Source of the DNA: an uncultured Salinimicrobium sp. | GTDB taxonomy: Bacteria > Bacteroidota > Bacteroidia > Flavobacteriales > Flavobacteriaceae | DNA length: 32,847 bases | Assembly (NCBI GenBank): GCA_946887075.1 | Contig: CAMPKA010000028.1 | Span: 1 to 32,847, forward strand | Reading direction: 5' to 3' | In this document: positions 10,226-19,092 of the stretch, piece by piece | Layout of the letters: every line of letters begins with the position of its first letter | Numbering within the stretch: position 1 is the first letter of the stretch | The notes under the pieces: model-generated | Told to the model about the DNA's origin: nothing | Database searches by the model: none | What the model saw: only the letters and a program-made list of their open reading frames with translations | Translations under genes and position numbers: made by a program

Positions 10226-11574
10226 TAAAGAAACATTTTTTCTACTTTTTTGATCGCGTGCGGCAGACAGCAGATCACCGCATGATCCCCGGCCTGGATT
10301 CTAAAATCTCCGAGGGCAATGATCCCTTTCCCTTCCCTGATAATCCCTCCGATAATGGCAGATCTCGGGAAATCGAGCTCCACGATTCTTTTTCCGGTGA
10401 CTCTTGAATCAGGTTTGACCAGGAATTCCAGGAGTTCAGCGTCCATGTTGTTCAGCTGGGTCAGGGCGACGACTTCCCCTTTCCTGATGTAGCGGAAAAT
10501 ATTACTCGCCGCCAACAGTTTCTTATTGATCAGGGTGTCGATCCCGATCGAGTGGCTCAGCTGAAAGTAATCCATATTTTCAACAAGTGCAATGGTCCGG
10601 GTTACCTGTTTTGATTTTGCAACAAGACAGGTCATAATATTGGTCTCGGAGTTCCCGGAAACCGCGATAAAGGCATCCATATCCTGGATATTCTCCTCCT
10701 CGAGAAGCTCGACATTACGACCATCTCCGTGAATGATAAGGGCTTTGGGCAATTCGTCTGCCAGATCAAATGCCGTTTCCTTGTCGCTTTCGATGAGTTT
10801 GACATTCATCTTCTTGTCACAGAGGTCCCTGGTTGTCTTACGTCCTATCTTACTTCCTCCAAGAATCATGACGTTCTTCATCTCCTGCCGGACCTTTCCC
10901 GTCAATTTATAGAGATCCGCAACCCCTCCCTCAGTAGTGATGAAATATACCTGATCTCCCTCCCTGAACTGTGTATTTCCCCGGGGAATAATGGTCTCAT
11001 CAGATCCCTGGCGCTGGACGGCGATCGGCATAAAATGCAAACGGGGGAAAATCCTTGCGGTTTCCTTGACCGTTTTCCCGACAAAAGCGGCTGACTTAAG
11101 CAGCGTAAGCCCCATCATGGTCAGCGCGCCACACTCGAATTCATAGGTGTCGTTGAAAGCTGACTGGTTCAATAGCAACTCGATTTCATGCGCCGCCAGG
11201 GCTTCAGGGGAAATAAGTTCGTCAATCCCGAACTGATCGAAGCCGATCTCCTCCTTGTTTTCCAGGAATTCCGTGTTCGCGATTCTGGCTATGGTCTTCT
11301 TTGCCCCAAGCTGTTTTGCCAGGACACAGACAGTAATGTTGGTTGTCTCACTACTGGTGACCGCGATCACCAGATCCACCTTCTTTACCTGGGCATCCTT
11401 TAGAACGGCTATGGAAGTGGCATCCCCCTTAAGGGTCCTAATATCGAGGTGAGTGTCCGCGTACATCAGGCTCTCCCTGTCGTTGTCGATCAATGTGATA
11501 TCTTGGGATTCGAACGAAAGTAGCTTTGCAAGATGAAATCCTACTTCGCCAGCACCGGCGATGATTATCTTCAT
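10225..11574 (-). CDS. trkA: Trk potassium system regulatory protein TrkA
   Basis: The 449-residue cytosolic protein has two RCK modules in tandem. The first begins MKIIIAGAGEVGFHLAKLL (Rossmann dinucleotide motif, residues 1-19), and the second begins near residue 230 with VMILGGSKIGRKT. Each is followed by a TrkA-C-like regulatory segment. The family binds NAD(H) or adenine nucleotides and gates TrkH. The open frame extends 9 codons further upstream to a TTG at 11601, but that codon lies inside the predicted -7 promoter box and the conserved Rossmann start is the ATG at 11574, so the shorter form is chosen. It is the first gene of the trkA-trkH operon and is divergent from ubiE. Confidence 0.95.
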   Translation of the reverse strand: MKIIIAGAGEVGFHLAKLLSFESQDITLIDNDRESLMYADTHLDIRTLKGDATSIAVLKDAQVKKVDLVIAVTSSETTNITVCVLAKQLGAKKTIARIANTEFLENKEEIGFDQFGIDELISPEALAAHEIELLLNQSAFNDTYEFECGALTMMGLTLLKSAAFVGKTVKETARIFPRLHFMPIAVQRQGSDETIIPRGNTQFREGDQVYFITTEGGVADLYKLTGKVRQEMKNVMILGGSKIGRKTTRDLCDKKMNVKLIESDKETAFDLADELPKALIIHGDGRNVELLEEENIQDMDAFIAVSGNSETNIMTCLVAKSKQVTRTIALVENMDYFQLSHSIGIDTLINKKLLAASNIFRYIRKGEVVALTQLNNMDAELLEFLVKPDSRVTGKRIVELDFPRSAIIGGIIREGKGIIALGDFRIQAGDHAVICCLPHAIKKVEKMFL

Positions 11575-11598
11575 ATGATCAGAAATGTTCCGAACCGG

Positions 11599-11606
11599 CA
11601 AAGTTA
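11599..11606 (-). promoter_or_regulatory. Predicted -7 box for trkA-trkH
   Basis: The minus strand reads TAACTTTG, an exact TAnnTTTG match, with its last base 25 bases before the chosen trkA ATG. The -33 region is only a TTT run. Its position argues against the upstream TTG start of the longer open frame. Confidence 0.55.
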
Positions 11607-11683
11607 AGGTATTTCCCTCAACTGAAACGGAATAGCCTTTAACTATTTGTTCCCTGGTTTCCGGCAGTTGGAAGAGAATCTTG

Positions 11684-11691
11684 TATATTTG
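11684..11691 (+). promoter_or_regulatory. Predicted -7 box for ubiE-porT
   Basis: TATATTTG matches TAnnTTTG, with its last base 15 bases before the ubiE ATG. No TTG was found at the ideal 19-base spacing. The leader would be about 10 bases. Confidence 0.5.
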
Positions 11692-11705
11692 GCCAAAATT
11701 CCAGA

Positions 11706-12434
11706 ATGTCAGAAAAGGTCACACCTTATAAAGATTCCAAGCTGAACAAAAAGAAGCAGGTGGAAAAGATGTTCGATACCATTTCCGGCAAGTATGATGG
11801 CCTGAACAGGGTCATCTCCTTTGGAATAGATGTTAAATGGCGGAAGAAGGTTGTGGCGCACGTCGCGGCGCAACATCCGGATTCCATTCTCGATATTGCC
11901 ACCGGGACCGGCGATCTGGCCATCAGTCTTGCCCGCACCAGCGCCTCAAGAATCGTAGGACTGGATCTCTCCGAAGGAATGCTGAGAGTCGGGAGAAAAA
12001 AACTAGAGGAAAGGGGGCTTTCAGAGCGTATAGAAATGGTGCAGGGGGATTCAGAAGCCCTGCCTTTTGACCTGGAAACCTTCGATGCGGTCACAGTAGC
12101 CTTTGGCGTTCGCAATTTCGAAGATCTTGATAAAGGTCTGGCTGAAATTTTCCGGGTTTTGAAGCCAGGAGGAACCCTGGTCATACTCGAGACTTCAGTA
12201 CCTACCCGCTTCCCATATAAACAAGGATATCACCTCTACACCAGATATATGCTGCCCTTAATCGGGCGTCTGCTTTCCAAGGACCGTGTGGCCTACTCCT
12301 ACCTCAGTGAAAGCGCTGCTTCCTTTCCTTACGGGGAAGCTTTCAACAATATTTTAATCAAAAATGGGTTTATAAGGGTAAAGGATAACCCGCAGACCCT
12401 TGGCGTGGCGACCATTTATACAGCCTCAAAATAG
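11706..12434 (+). CDS. ubiE: Demethylmenaquinone C-methyltransferase (UbiE/MenG)
   Basis: The 242-residue class I methyltransferase has the SAM motif [17 protein letters not shown] near residues 60-76, and the family signatures [11 protein letters not shown] and [14 protein letters not shown]. It catalyses the last step of menaquinone synthesis, methylating demethylmenaquinone; menaquinone is the usual respiratory quinone in this phylum. The N-terminal motif [24 protein letters not shown] is shortened here to its key part [15 protein letters not shown], which is typical for UbiE. The porT gene starts 5 bases after the stop, so the two are almost certainly cotranscribed. I recall this ubiE-porT pairing as common in flavobacteria. 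Confidence 0.95.
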   Translation: MSEKVTPYKDSKLNKKKQVEKMFDTISGKYDGLNRVISFGIDVKWRKKVVAHVAAQHPDSILDIATGTGDLAISLARTSASRIVGLDLSEGMLRVGRKKLEERGLSERIEMVQGDSEALPFDLETFDAVTVAFGVRNFEDLDKGLAEIFRVLKPGGTLVILETSVPTRFPYKQGYHLYTRYMLPLIGRLLSKDRVAYSYLSESAASFPYGEAFNNILIKNGFIRVKDNPQTLGVATIYTASK

Positions 12435-12439
12435 AGCAT

Positions 12440-13144
12440 ATGAAAAAAATTTTGGTAGTAACATTTCTGTTACTGGCAATTCCCGTGCAAGCGCAAATTT
12501 TCTCTGGGGACAATGTGATCAATAATCCCAATTTCGACCTGCAGCGCTGGTCCTGGGGCTACTTCTTGGGATTCAATACCTATGACTTCGACATTGATTA
12601 CATCGATTATATTCCCAGTCCGGCCACCGGAAAGGATTTCTCCGTGGATCGGACCATCGGATTTAATGTAGGGCTTATCGGAAACATGAGACTGAGCGAT
12701 CATCTGGACCTGCGACTGGAGCCCGGGGTAGCCTTCAACCGGATCAACTTTCAATTCACCAAAGCGGATAGCAAGACCTTCCGGGAAATCAACTCTACTT
12801 ATGTTCATATTCCCCTGTTGCTAAAGTTTTCTACCACCAGGATCGATAACTTTAAACCTTTTGTCGTCGGCGGGGTTTCCACTTCCATAAACCTGTCGAG
12901 CAATGAAAATAACCCGGAGGATAACTACGACGGAGTATTCCGGATGACAACCAATTCCTACTACTATGAGATCGGCTTTGGAATCGATTTTTACCTGTAT
13001 TATTTTAAGTTCACTCCCTCGGTTCGCGGTATTTTTGCCATAAACGACGAACTGATCAGGGACGATGATCCCGACAGTTTCTACACGAGCAATGTGGATA
13101 AAATGTCCACCCGGGGATTGTTCATTAACTTTACCTTCCAATAA
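12440..13144 (+). CDS. porT: Type IX secretion system outer membrane protein PorT (SprT)
   Basis: The 234-residue protein starts with a signal peptide (MKKILVVTFLLLAIPVQAQ). The rest is rich in alternating aromatic/hydrophobic strands and ends in an aromatic residue pair before Gln, as in small outer-membrane beta-barrels of the PorT family. PorT is an essential part of the T9SS that exports proteins with C-terminal sorting domains, such as the large protein at the left end of this window, and in gliding species it is needed for motility. Identification rests on the barrel-like pattern, the length and the position directly after ubiE. Its last 14 bases overlap the convergent RNA methyltransferase gene. 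A generic outer-membrane beta-barrel protein is the alternative. Confidence 0.85.
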   Translation: MKKILVVTFLLLAIPVQAQIFSGDNVINNPNFDLQRWSWGYFLGFNTYDFDIDYIDYIPSPATGKDFSVDRTIGFNVGLIGNMRLSDHLDLRLEPGVAFNRINFQFTKADSKTFREINSTYVHIPLLLKFSTTRIDNFKPFVVGGVSTSINLSSNENNPEDNYDGVFRMTTNSYYYEIGFGIDFYLYYFKFTPSVRGIFAINDELIRDDDPDSFYTSNVDKMSTRGLFINFTFQ

Positions 13145-13871
13145 GAGACCTCCTGCGAAATTCACTGAGGAGAACGGCGGTGGCAGTGGCCACATTTAGA
13201 CTTTCTGCCCCATCAGCTCCAAATCGGGGGATATGAAGCTTCTGCGGGATCAGCTTCTCAATGGCTGGAGAGATTCCATTGGCCTCGTTTCCCATGACGA
13301 GTATACCCGCTTCTGGAAGATCGGTTTCATATACTTTTGCTCCCTCAAGAAAAGCGCCAAATACAGGAAAATCTTCAGGCCTGTTCGCCAGGAAATCCTC
13401 CAGAGAGGTGTAATAAACCTGAACCCGCGCAAGGGATCCCATGGTGGCCTGGACCACTTTTGGATTATAGCAATCGACCGTACCTTGTGAACAGACCAGG
13501 TGTTCGACTCCGAACCAGTCGCACAACCGGATTATGGTCCCGAGGTTCCCCGGATCCTGCACCTGGTCCAGTCCCACAAGAAGACCGTTGTAAGTGGGCT
13601 TTACTGACTCGGGAATCTCGAATACAGCCAAAACATCCTGTGGGGTATTAAGATTGCTCAGTTTTTTCAGATCATTTTCCCCGATCCGATAGAAGTTACC
13701 CTCCGATCCGGGAATGGGCTCATCGGTAGTATAGAGGGAATGTACCTTATAACCGGATTTCAGCAGCTCCTCCACCCCTTTCCTACCCTCCGCGACAAAC
13801 ATGCCTTTTTGGTACCGGTTCTTTTTAAGGGAGAGGCTTTTTATAAATTTAATTTGGCTTTTGCTAAACAT
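13131..13871 (-). CDS. TrmH/SpoU-family RNA 2'-O-methyltransferase
   Basis: The 246-residue protein has an N-terminal substrate-binding domain (KFIKSLSLKKNRYQKGMFVAEG) followed by a SPOUT knot domain. The three SpoU motifs are seen: DQVQDPGNLGTIIRLCDWFG, VMGNEANGIS and SLNVATATAVLLSE. The family uses SAM to methylate a ribose 2'-OH in rRNA or tRNA; the exact target (RlmB-like or other) is not evident. The start codon ATG at 13871 is clear. The gene is divergent from tamL with only 37 bases between start codons, and overlaps the convergent porT gene by 14 bases at its 3' end. Confidence 0.93.
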   Translation of the reverse strand: MFSKSQIKFIKSLSLKKNRYQKGMFVAEGRKGVEELLKSGYKVHSLYTTDEPIPGSEGNFYRIGENDLKKLSNLNTPQDVLAVFEIPESVKPTYNGLLVGLDQVQDPGNLGTIIRLCDWFGVEHLVCSQGTVDCYNPKVVQATMGSLARVQVYYTSLEDFLANRPEDFPVFGAFLEGAKVYETDLPEAGILVMGNEANGISPAIEKLIPQKLHIPRFGADGAESLNVATATAVLLSEFRRRSLIGR

Positions 13872-13889
13872 CCCAAAGTTGTATTTTTG
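13861..13889 (+). promoter_or_regulatory. Predicted bipartite promoter for tamL
   Basis: A -33-like TTG at 13861-13863 (within TTTTG) is followed after 18 bases by TATTTTTG at 13882-13889, close to the Bacteroidota consensus TTG-N19-TAnnTTTG. The box ends 20 bases before the proposed TTG start. The -33 part overlaps the first codons of the divergent methyltransferase gene. Confidence 0.6.
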
Positions 13890-13908
13890 ATCACTTGAAA
13901 TCCATTAC

Positions 13909-16479
13909 TTGAGCGAATCAGGGATAAAAATATCATTAATTCTTTTAACCATAATCATGCTCTCTTCCTGCAACGCGGTTAAAAGAGTTGAGGAATCCCA
14001 GCACCTTCTTACCGACAATACCATCTATGTCGATGGGGAGGAGATCAAGGAACCGGAAATCTACAGCCAACTCTCCCAGGAACCAAATTCCTCGTTTCTT
14101 GGAATCCCGATCCAGCTTTACATGTACAATTTAGCCAAACAGGATGCGGACTCGCTCTATATGGCATGGCTTCAAAAAAAGCCCCGGCGCCTGGAAAGGC
14201 TAAGTGACCTGCTTTCAGAGAAACAGGTCATGAGAATGGGAAATATCTACGTCAATATCAATAATTGGCTTATGAACAATGGAGAGGCTCCCGTCATTGT
14301 TCAGGAAGAACTGGTGCAAAAATCAGCGGAGCGTCTCAAGGCCTGGTACTGGAATAACGGCTGGTTTGATGCCCAGACCAGCTATGAAATTCTCCCGCTG
14401 GAGGATCGGAAAAAACGGGCCGAAGTTCACTATAGGGTATCGCCGGGGAAATCCTATGAAATTGATTCCGTCACCACCCGTATCGCCTCGATCATTGCAG
14501 ATTCCATATATCAGGCCAATCTGGAAAATTCTCAAATCGTTCCCGGAACCCAGTACAGCACCTCGGATTTTGCTGCCGAGAGAGAAAGAATCACCAACCT
14601 TTTCAGGAATAATGGTCTTTATTATTTTGAGCAGGAGTACATCTCTTTCGAGGCAGATACTATCGATACTGAAAATAAGGTGAACGCCGCAGTGATCATC
14701 CAGAACCGTGAAGCAACTGTTGACGGTGTACCCACAAGAGTACCTTTCCAGGTCAGGGAGATCAGCAGAGTCAATATATTCCCTGACTTCAGTTTTGAAA
14801 ACCGGGAGGATCCGGTAACGGATACCGCTTATTTTGAAGGATTCCATATCTATAGTTTTGACGAACTGGCCTACACGCCCAAGGCCCTGACCAATGCGAT
14901 CTTTATTTCTCCGGAATCGGTGTATTCCGATGCGGACCGTACGCTGACCTACAATCGGCTAAATCAGCTCAGGATCTTTCGGTATCCAAATATTCAGTAT
15001 ATGGAAGATCCCGCGGATTCGACAGGAAAACACCTGATCGCCAATATTTTTCTGACTCCCCGTCCAAAATACTCCCTTGGATTCGAATTTGATCTATCAC
15101 AAAGTAACATCCAGAAATTCGGAATAGGTTTCGGAGGATCTTTGCTGATCCGAAACGTGTTCCGGAGAGCTGAGATCCTTGAAATTTCCGGAAGAGGAAG
15201 CGTTGGATCCTCCAAAGATGCGGCTAACGATACAGATCGGTTTTTCGATATCACAGAGGTAGGTCTGGATCTGGACCTGACCCTTCCGCGTATTTTGTTT
15301 CCCCTGGAGACGGAACGGCTGATTCCAAAATATATGTATCCCTTTACCAGGTTTAGCCTCGGTGCAAGCACCCAAACCAATATCGGCCTTGATAAACAAA
15401 GTCTGACCGCGGTGATGAATTACCGCTGGCTCCCTTCCGAAACACTTACGCATCTCTTCGATCTGGTGAATATCCAGTACATCAGGAACCTGAACATCCC
15501 CAACTACTTTAACGTCTACAGGAATTCCTATGAGGAACTCAACCGGATAGCCACTGCACCGGGAATCGAAGCACCTGATGAATTCTTTTCGTTTCCGGGG
15601 GACGGTGGTAAAAGATTGACTATTCCCACTGGAGCTGATGCTTTTTTACGCGCTGTCAGGATGGGTGAAATCACAGGACTGAGCCGAGACCAGGTGCAGA
15701 TTTTAAATGATATTCGGGAGAGAAAGGTCCGGCTGACGGAAGATAACCTCATTTTTGCCTCAAACTTCTCCTATATCCTCAATAGAAAGGAAAACATCTA
15801 TGACGAGGAGTTCTCCCGACTGAGAATAAAACTAGAAAGTGCGGGAAATTTCCTTTCGGCAGTGTCAAATCTAGCTGGTCTTGAGAAAGAGCAGGACGGA
15901 AGATTCAGCATGTTCGGAGTCGCATTTTCCCAGTACATCAAAGGGGAAGTCGACTATATCAAACACTGGGACCTGGGCGATGAAAACGTCATCGCCATCC
16001 GAACCTTCGGAGGAGTCGCAATCCCCTATGGAAATTCCAACAGCATTCCTTTCATCCGAAGCTTCTTTGCCGGCGGTCCGAACGACAACAGAGCATGGCA
16101 GCCCTACGCACTGGGTCCCGGGAGCAGTGGCGGGCGTAATGAGTTCAACGAGGCCAATATGAAAATAGCCCTTAGCGCAGAATACCGGTATAATCTTTTC
16201 GGGGACCTCAACGCCGCCTTTTTTATGGATGCGGGTAATATCTGGAATGTCCTTGATGTCGTAGAGGAAGAGGCCTCTACCTTCACCTCCCTGGAGGACC
16301 TGGAGGAAATTGCAATAGGAACGGGCTTTGGACTGCGTTATGATTTTGACTTCTTCGTGCTGCGATTCGATATCGGATTCAAAACCTATGATCCCTCTCA
16401 AATTCCGGGCAACCGCTGGTTCCGAAACTACAATTTTGCCAATGCCGTGTTCAATGTCGGAATCAATTATCCTTTTTAA
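13909..16479 (+). CDS. tamL: Lipoprotein Omp85-family outer membrane assembly protein (TamL-like)
   Basis: The 856-residue protein begins with a lipoprotein signal peptide ending in the lipobox LSSC, with Cys21 as the lipidation site. This separates the Bacteroidota TamL form from ordinary BamA/TamA. After that comes a soluble part consistent with POTRA-like repeats (segments such as YWNNGWFDAQTSYEI and YYFEQEYISFEAD). The C-terminal half is a 16-strand-type Omp85 barrel (GFEFDLSQSN, SFFAGGPNDNRAWQP, AALSAEYRYN-like segments) ending in the outer-membrane signature INYPF with terminal Phe. The family takes part in inserting proteins into, or building, the outer membrane. No ATG is available between the upstream stop at 13888 and the signal peptide, so the start is TTG at 13909. 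Its own promoter lies between it and the divergent methyltransferase gene. Confidence 0.88.
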   Translation: MSESGIKISLILLTIIMLSSCNAVKRVEESQHLLTDNTIYVDGEEIKEPEIYSQLSQEPNSSFLGIPIQLYMYNLAKQDADSLYMAWLQKKPRRLERLSDLLSEKQVMRMGNIYVNINNWLMNNGEAPVIVQEELVQKSAERLKAWYWNNGWFDAQTSYEILPLEDRKKRAEVHYRVSPGKSYEIDSVTTRIASIIADSIYQANLENSQIVPGTQYSTSDFAAERERITNLFRNNGLYYFEQEYISFEADTIDTENKVNAAVIIQNREATVDGVPTRVPFQVREISRVNIFPDFSFENREDPVTDTAYFEGFHIYSFDELAYTPKALTNAIFISPESVYSDADRTLTYNRLNQLRIFRYPNIQYMEDPADSTGKHLIANIFLTPRPKYSLGFEFDLSQSNIQKFGIGFGGSLLIRNVFRRAEILEISGRGSVGSSKDAANDTDRFFDITEVGLDLDLTLPRILFPLETERLIPKYMYPFTRFSLGASTQTNIGLDKQSLTAVMNYRWLPSETLTHLFDLVNIQYIRNLNIPNYFNVYRNSYEELNRIATAPGIEAPDEFFSFPGDGGKRLTIPTGADAFLRAVRMGEITGLSRDQVQILNDIRERKVRLTEDNLIFASNFSYILNRKENIYDEEFSRLRIKLESAGNFLSAVSNLAGLEKEQDGRFSMFGVAFSQYIKGEVDYIKHWDLGDENVIAIRTFGGVAIPYGNSNSIPFIRSFFAGGPNDNRAWQPYALGPGSSGGRNEFNEANMKIALSAEYRYNLFGDLNAAFFMDAGNIWNVLDVVEEEASTFTSLEDLEEIAIGTGFGLRYDFDFFVLRFDIGFKTYDPSQIPGNRWFRNYNFANAVFNVGINYPF

Positions 16480-16494
16480 GCCGACAAATTTTCC

Positions 16495-16502
16495 TATTTT
16501 TG
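16495..16502 (+). promoter_or_regulatory. Predicted -7 box for fbaA
   Basis: TATTTTTG matches TAnnTTTG in the 42-base gap after tamL, with its last base 20 bases before the fbaA ATG. The -33 region has a T-run but no TTG. Confidence 0.5.
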
Positions 16503-16521
16503 TTACTCTTAAAGAAACACT

Positions 16522-17589
16522 ATGAGCCATAATATCAAACCTGGAGTAGCCACCGGAAAAGAAGTACAGGAAATTTTCAAATACGCGAAAAGCAAAAACT
16601 TTGCACTGCCAGCAGTGAATGTCACGGGATCGAGCACCATCAATGCCGTCCTTGAAACCGCAGCGCGTCTGAATGCACCGGTGATTATCCAGTTCTCCAA
16701 TGGTGGAGCCCAGTTTAATGCAGGAAAAGGGCTTTCCAATGAAAATGAAAGGGCTGCCATAGCTGGTGCCGTAGCCGGCGCAAAACATGTTCATGAACTC
16801 GCCGCACTTTATGGCGCAACTGTGATACTCCACACGGATCACTGTGCCAAAAAACTGCTGGGTTGGATCGACGGTCTGCTCGATGCGAGTGAAGCGCATT
16901 TTGAGCAGTTTAGAAAACCACTTTTCAGCTCTCATATGATTGATCTTTCAGAAGAGCCTCTCGAGGAAAATATCACTATCTGCCGGGAATACCTCTCCAG
17001 AATGAGTCGTATGGGTATGACCCTGGAAATCGAATTGGGTGTCACCGGAGGGGAGGAAGACGGAGTGGACAACACGAATATAGATTCCTCCAAACTGTAT
17101 ACCCAACCTGAAGAGGTTGCATATGCTTATGAGGAATTGAAAAAGGTGAGCGATCAGTTTACCATTGCTGCCGCCTTCGGCAACGTCCACGGGGTGTACA
17201 AACCAGGAAATGTCAAGTTAACACCTGAAATCCTGAAGAATTCCCAGGAGTATGTCTCAAAGAAGTTCGGGCTTGGCCCGAATACGATCGATTTTGTTTT
17301 CCACGGCGGAAGCGGATCGACCGTAGCAGAGATCCGTGAAGCTATCGGATACGGTGTGATCAAAATGAACATCGACACAGATTTGCAGTATGCCTACACG
17401 GAAGGAATCAGGGACTATATGGGAGAAAGGAAGGATTACCTCCTTGCCCAGATCGGAAATCCGGAAGGACCCGAGGTGCCCAATAAGAAATATTACGATC
17501 CCCGGAAATGGATCAGAGAAGGGGAGCTTACTTTCATCAATCGCCTAACCCAGGCTTTCGAAGATCTCAATAACGTGAACACACTATAA
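16522..17589 (+). CDS. fbaA: Class II fructose-bisphosphate aldolase
   Basis: The 355-residue protein is a zinc-dependent class IIA aldolase. It shows LHTDHCAKKLLGWIDGLLD, with Asp106 and zinc ligand His107, then the loop GGEEDGVDN, the second zinc-site segment GNVHGVYKPGNVKL, FVFHGGSGS with the third histidine, and the substrate-binding NIDTDLQYA. It reversibly cleaves fructose 1,6-bisphosphate into dihydroxyacetone phosphate and glyceraldehyde 3-phosphate in glycolysis and gluconeogenesis. The length and start are as expected for the E. coli-like subgroup. The accD gene follows after 39 bases. Confidence 0.97.
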   Translation: MSHNIKPGVATGKEVQEIFKYAKSKNFALPAVNVTGSSTINAVLETAARLNAPVIIQFSNGGAQFNAGKGLSNENERAAIAGAVAGAKHVHELAALYGATVILHTDHCAKKLLGWIDGLLDASEAHFEQFRKPLFSSHMIDLSEEPLEENITICREYLSRMSRMGMTLEIELGVTGGEEDGVDNTNIDSSKLYTQPEEVAYAYEELKKVSDQFTIAAAFGNVHGVYKPGNVKLTPEILKNSQEYVSKKFGLGPNTIDFVFHGGSGSTVAEIREAIGYGVIKMNIDTDLQYAYTEGIRDYMGERKDYLLAQIGNPEGPEVPNKKYYDPRKWIREGELTFINRLTQAFEDLNNVNTL

Positions 17590-17628
17590 TTCTCCCAGAT
17601 TCTCATCCAAAGGTAAATTCGATACAGT

Positions 17629-18486
17629 ATGGCCTGGTTTAGAAGAACACAAAAAGGGATACAAACCGCAACTGAGGACAAGAAGGATGTCCCCAAAGGC
17701 TTGTGGTATAAATCCCCCACCGGAAAAATTGTCGATGCGGAACAGCTGGAAAAGAATTTTTACGTCAGCCCCGAGGACGGTTATCATGTCAGAATCGGGT
17801 CCAACGAATATTTCAAGATCCTGTTTGACAACAATGAATACAAAGAGCTCGATAAGAACCTGAGTTCTAAAGACCCTCTGAACTTCGAGGACACAAAGAA
17901 ATACACGGACAGATTAAATGCAGCCCAGGAGAAAACCGGCCTCAAAGATGCTGTACGCACAGCGGTCGGCAAATCCAAAGGCAAAGATCTGGTTGTCGCC
18001 TGTATGGACTTCAGCTTTATCGGAGGTTCCATGGGTTCGGTGGTCGGGGAAAAAATCTCCAGGGCGGCAGACCATGCCCTGCAGAACGGTATTCCCCTGA
18101 TGGTGATCTCCAAATCTGGAGGTGCCAGGATGATGGAAGCCGCTTATTCTTTGATGCAGCTTGCTAAGACCTCGGCTAAACTGGCACAACTGGCTGACGC
18201 CGGTGTACCATACATTTCTCTCTGTACGGACCCTACTACCGGAGGAACGACAGCTTCTTTCGCTATGCTGGGGGACATCAACATTGCAGAACCGGGGGCG
18301 CTTATAGGATTTGCTGGCCCGCGCGTGGTCAAGGATACCACAGGCAAAGATCTTCCTGAAGATTTTCAAACCGCTGAATTCCTTAAGGAACATGGTTTCC
18401 TGGACTTCATCGTGAAGCGCTCAGAACTTAAAAATAAAATAAACCTTTATCTGGACCTTATCCAGAACCAACCGCTTCGGGCTTGA
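17629..18486 (+). CDS. accD: Acetyl-CoA carboxylase carboxyltransferase subunit beta, lacking zinc-ribbon cysteines
   Basis: The 285-residue protein carries the crotonase-like carboxyltransferase core: [52 protein letters not shown] and [12 protein letters not shown]. Together with AccA it transfers CO2 from carboxybiotin to acetyl-CoA in the first step of fatty acid synthesis. The N-terminal segment aligns with the E. coli zinc ribbon, but all four cysteine positions are changed (KSPTG at 28-32 and VSPEDGYH at 46-53), so it cannot bind zinc in the usual way. I recall similar sequences in other flavobacteria, so this is probably a lineage trait rather than damage. A TAAATTCG sequence 8 bases before the ATG could be a promoter only if the message is nearly leaderless; otherwise it is read with fbaA. 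Confidence 0.95.
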   Translation: MAWFRRTQKGIQTATEDKKDVPKGLWYKSPTGKIVDAEQLEKNFYVSPEDGYHVRIGSNEYFKILFDNNEYKELDKNLSSKDPLNFEDTKKYTDRLNAAQEKTGLKDAVRTAVGKSKGKDLVVACMDFSFIGGSMGSVVGEKISRAADHALQNGIPLMVISKSGGARMMEAAYSLMQLAKTSAKLAQLADAGVPYISLCTDPTTGGTTASFAMLGDINIAEPGALIGFAGPRVVKDTTGKDLPEDFQTAEFLKEHGFLDFIVKRSELKNKINLYLDLIQNQPLRA

Positions 18487-18553
18487 TATTCACATATTCG
18501 GACCCGGACATATTTTTTTTTTCATGCTAAGCCGTAGATAGCCAATAAAATAG

Positions 18554-18561
18554 TATATTTG
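18554..18561 (+). promoter_or_regulatory. Predicted -7 box for rpsO
   Basis: TATATTTG matches TAnnTTTG, 55 bases before the rpsO ATG, so the message would have a leader of roughly 45 bases, longer than for most genes here. S15 represses its own mRNA through leader structures in several bacteria; no specific structure was identified in this leader. Confidence 0.5.
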
Positions 18562-18615
18562 CCGCCTGGCAGAAACGCTGTCAAATACATAAAAATCATT
18601 AAAATTAATATTGGA

Positions 18616-18885
18616 ATGTATCTAAGTAAGGAAGCAAAACAAGAACTTTTTGCAAAACACGGGAAGGGAAAGAACGACACCGGATCTGCAGAAGGACAGA
18701 TCGCACTGTTCACCAGCCGGATTGAACATCTGACAGCACATCTCAAGAATAACCGGAAGGATTATAACACCGAAAGATCATTGGTAAAGATGGTCGGTAA
18801 GAGAAGAAGCCTTCTCGATTATCTCATGAAAAAAGACATCATGAGATATCGGGCGATCATTAAGGAATTAGGACTAAGGAAGTAA
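18616..18885 (+). CDS. rpsO: 30S ribosomal protein S15
   Basis: The 89-residue protein is a standard-length S15 with the motifs DTGSAEGQIALFTSRIEHLT and KMVGKRRSLLDYL. It binds 16S rRNA helices 20-22 early in 30S assembly. The open frame extends 19 codons upstream, but that extension begins inside the predicted promoter box and is not S15-like; MYLSKEAKQ is the normal N terminus. It is followed by a strong intrinsic terminator and then pnp, an order (rpsO-pnp) conserved widely in bacteria. Confidence 0.97.
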   Translation: MYLSKEAKQELFAKHGKGKNDTGSAEGQIALFTSRIEHLTAHLKNNRKDYNTERSLVKMVGKRRSLLDYLMKKDIMRYRAIIKELGLRK

Positions 18886-18891
18886 TTACTG

Positions 18892-18914
18892 GGGGCTGTA
18901 CAGCCCCTTTTTTT
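18892..18914 (+). terminator. Intrinsic terminator after rpsO
   Basis: GGGGCTGTACAGCCCC is a perfect palindromic stem (GGGGCT/AGCCCC closing GTAC) followed by seven T. It begins 7 bases after the rpsO stop and separates rpsO from pnp. Confidence 0.9.
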
Positions 18915-19092
18915 ATATACGCTCCCCTGAAGACTTGCTATTTTTTCTGATTTTCGAAAAATTGGCGTAAATTTTTGCTCTGGTTCTTCCGAACCGGAAA
19001 AAGCTCAAATATCCTGAGAACCGGTTAACTTGACCGGCTATGATCAGGAGGTTTTTCATTGGTCCCAGACAGCCGGAAACAACACAACTCGT

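Noticed and set aside
11575..11601. Longer trkA start at a TTG 9 codons upstream
   Set aside because: The codon lies within the predicted promoter box and the Rossmann motif begins right at the next ATG.
15871..16935. A 354-codon open frame on the minus strand across the tamL 3' end and fbaA start
   Set aside because: It lies antisense to two well-identified genes, covers the fbaA promoter region, and its translation shows no recognisable domain; it is a by-product of codon bias.
17614..17621. TAAATTCG as an accD promoter
   Set aside because: It ends only 8 bases before the ATG, leaving almost no leader; cotranscription with fbaA is more likely, though a near-leaderless message is not excluded.
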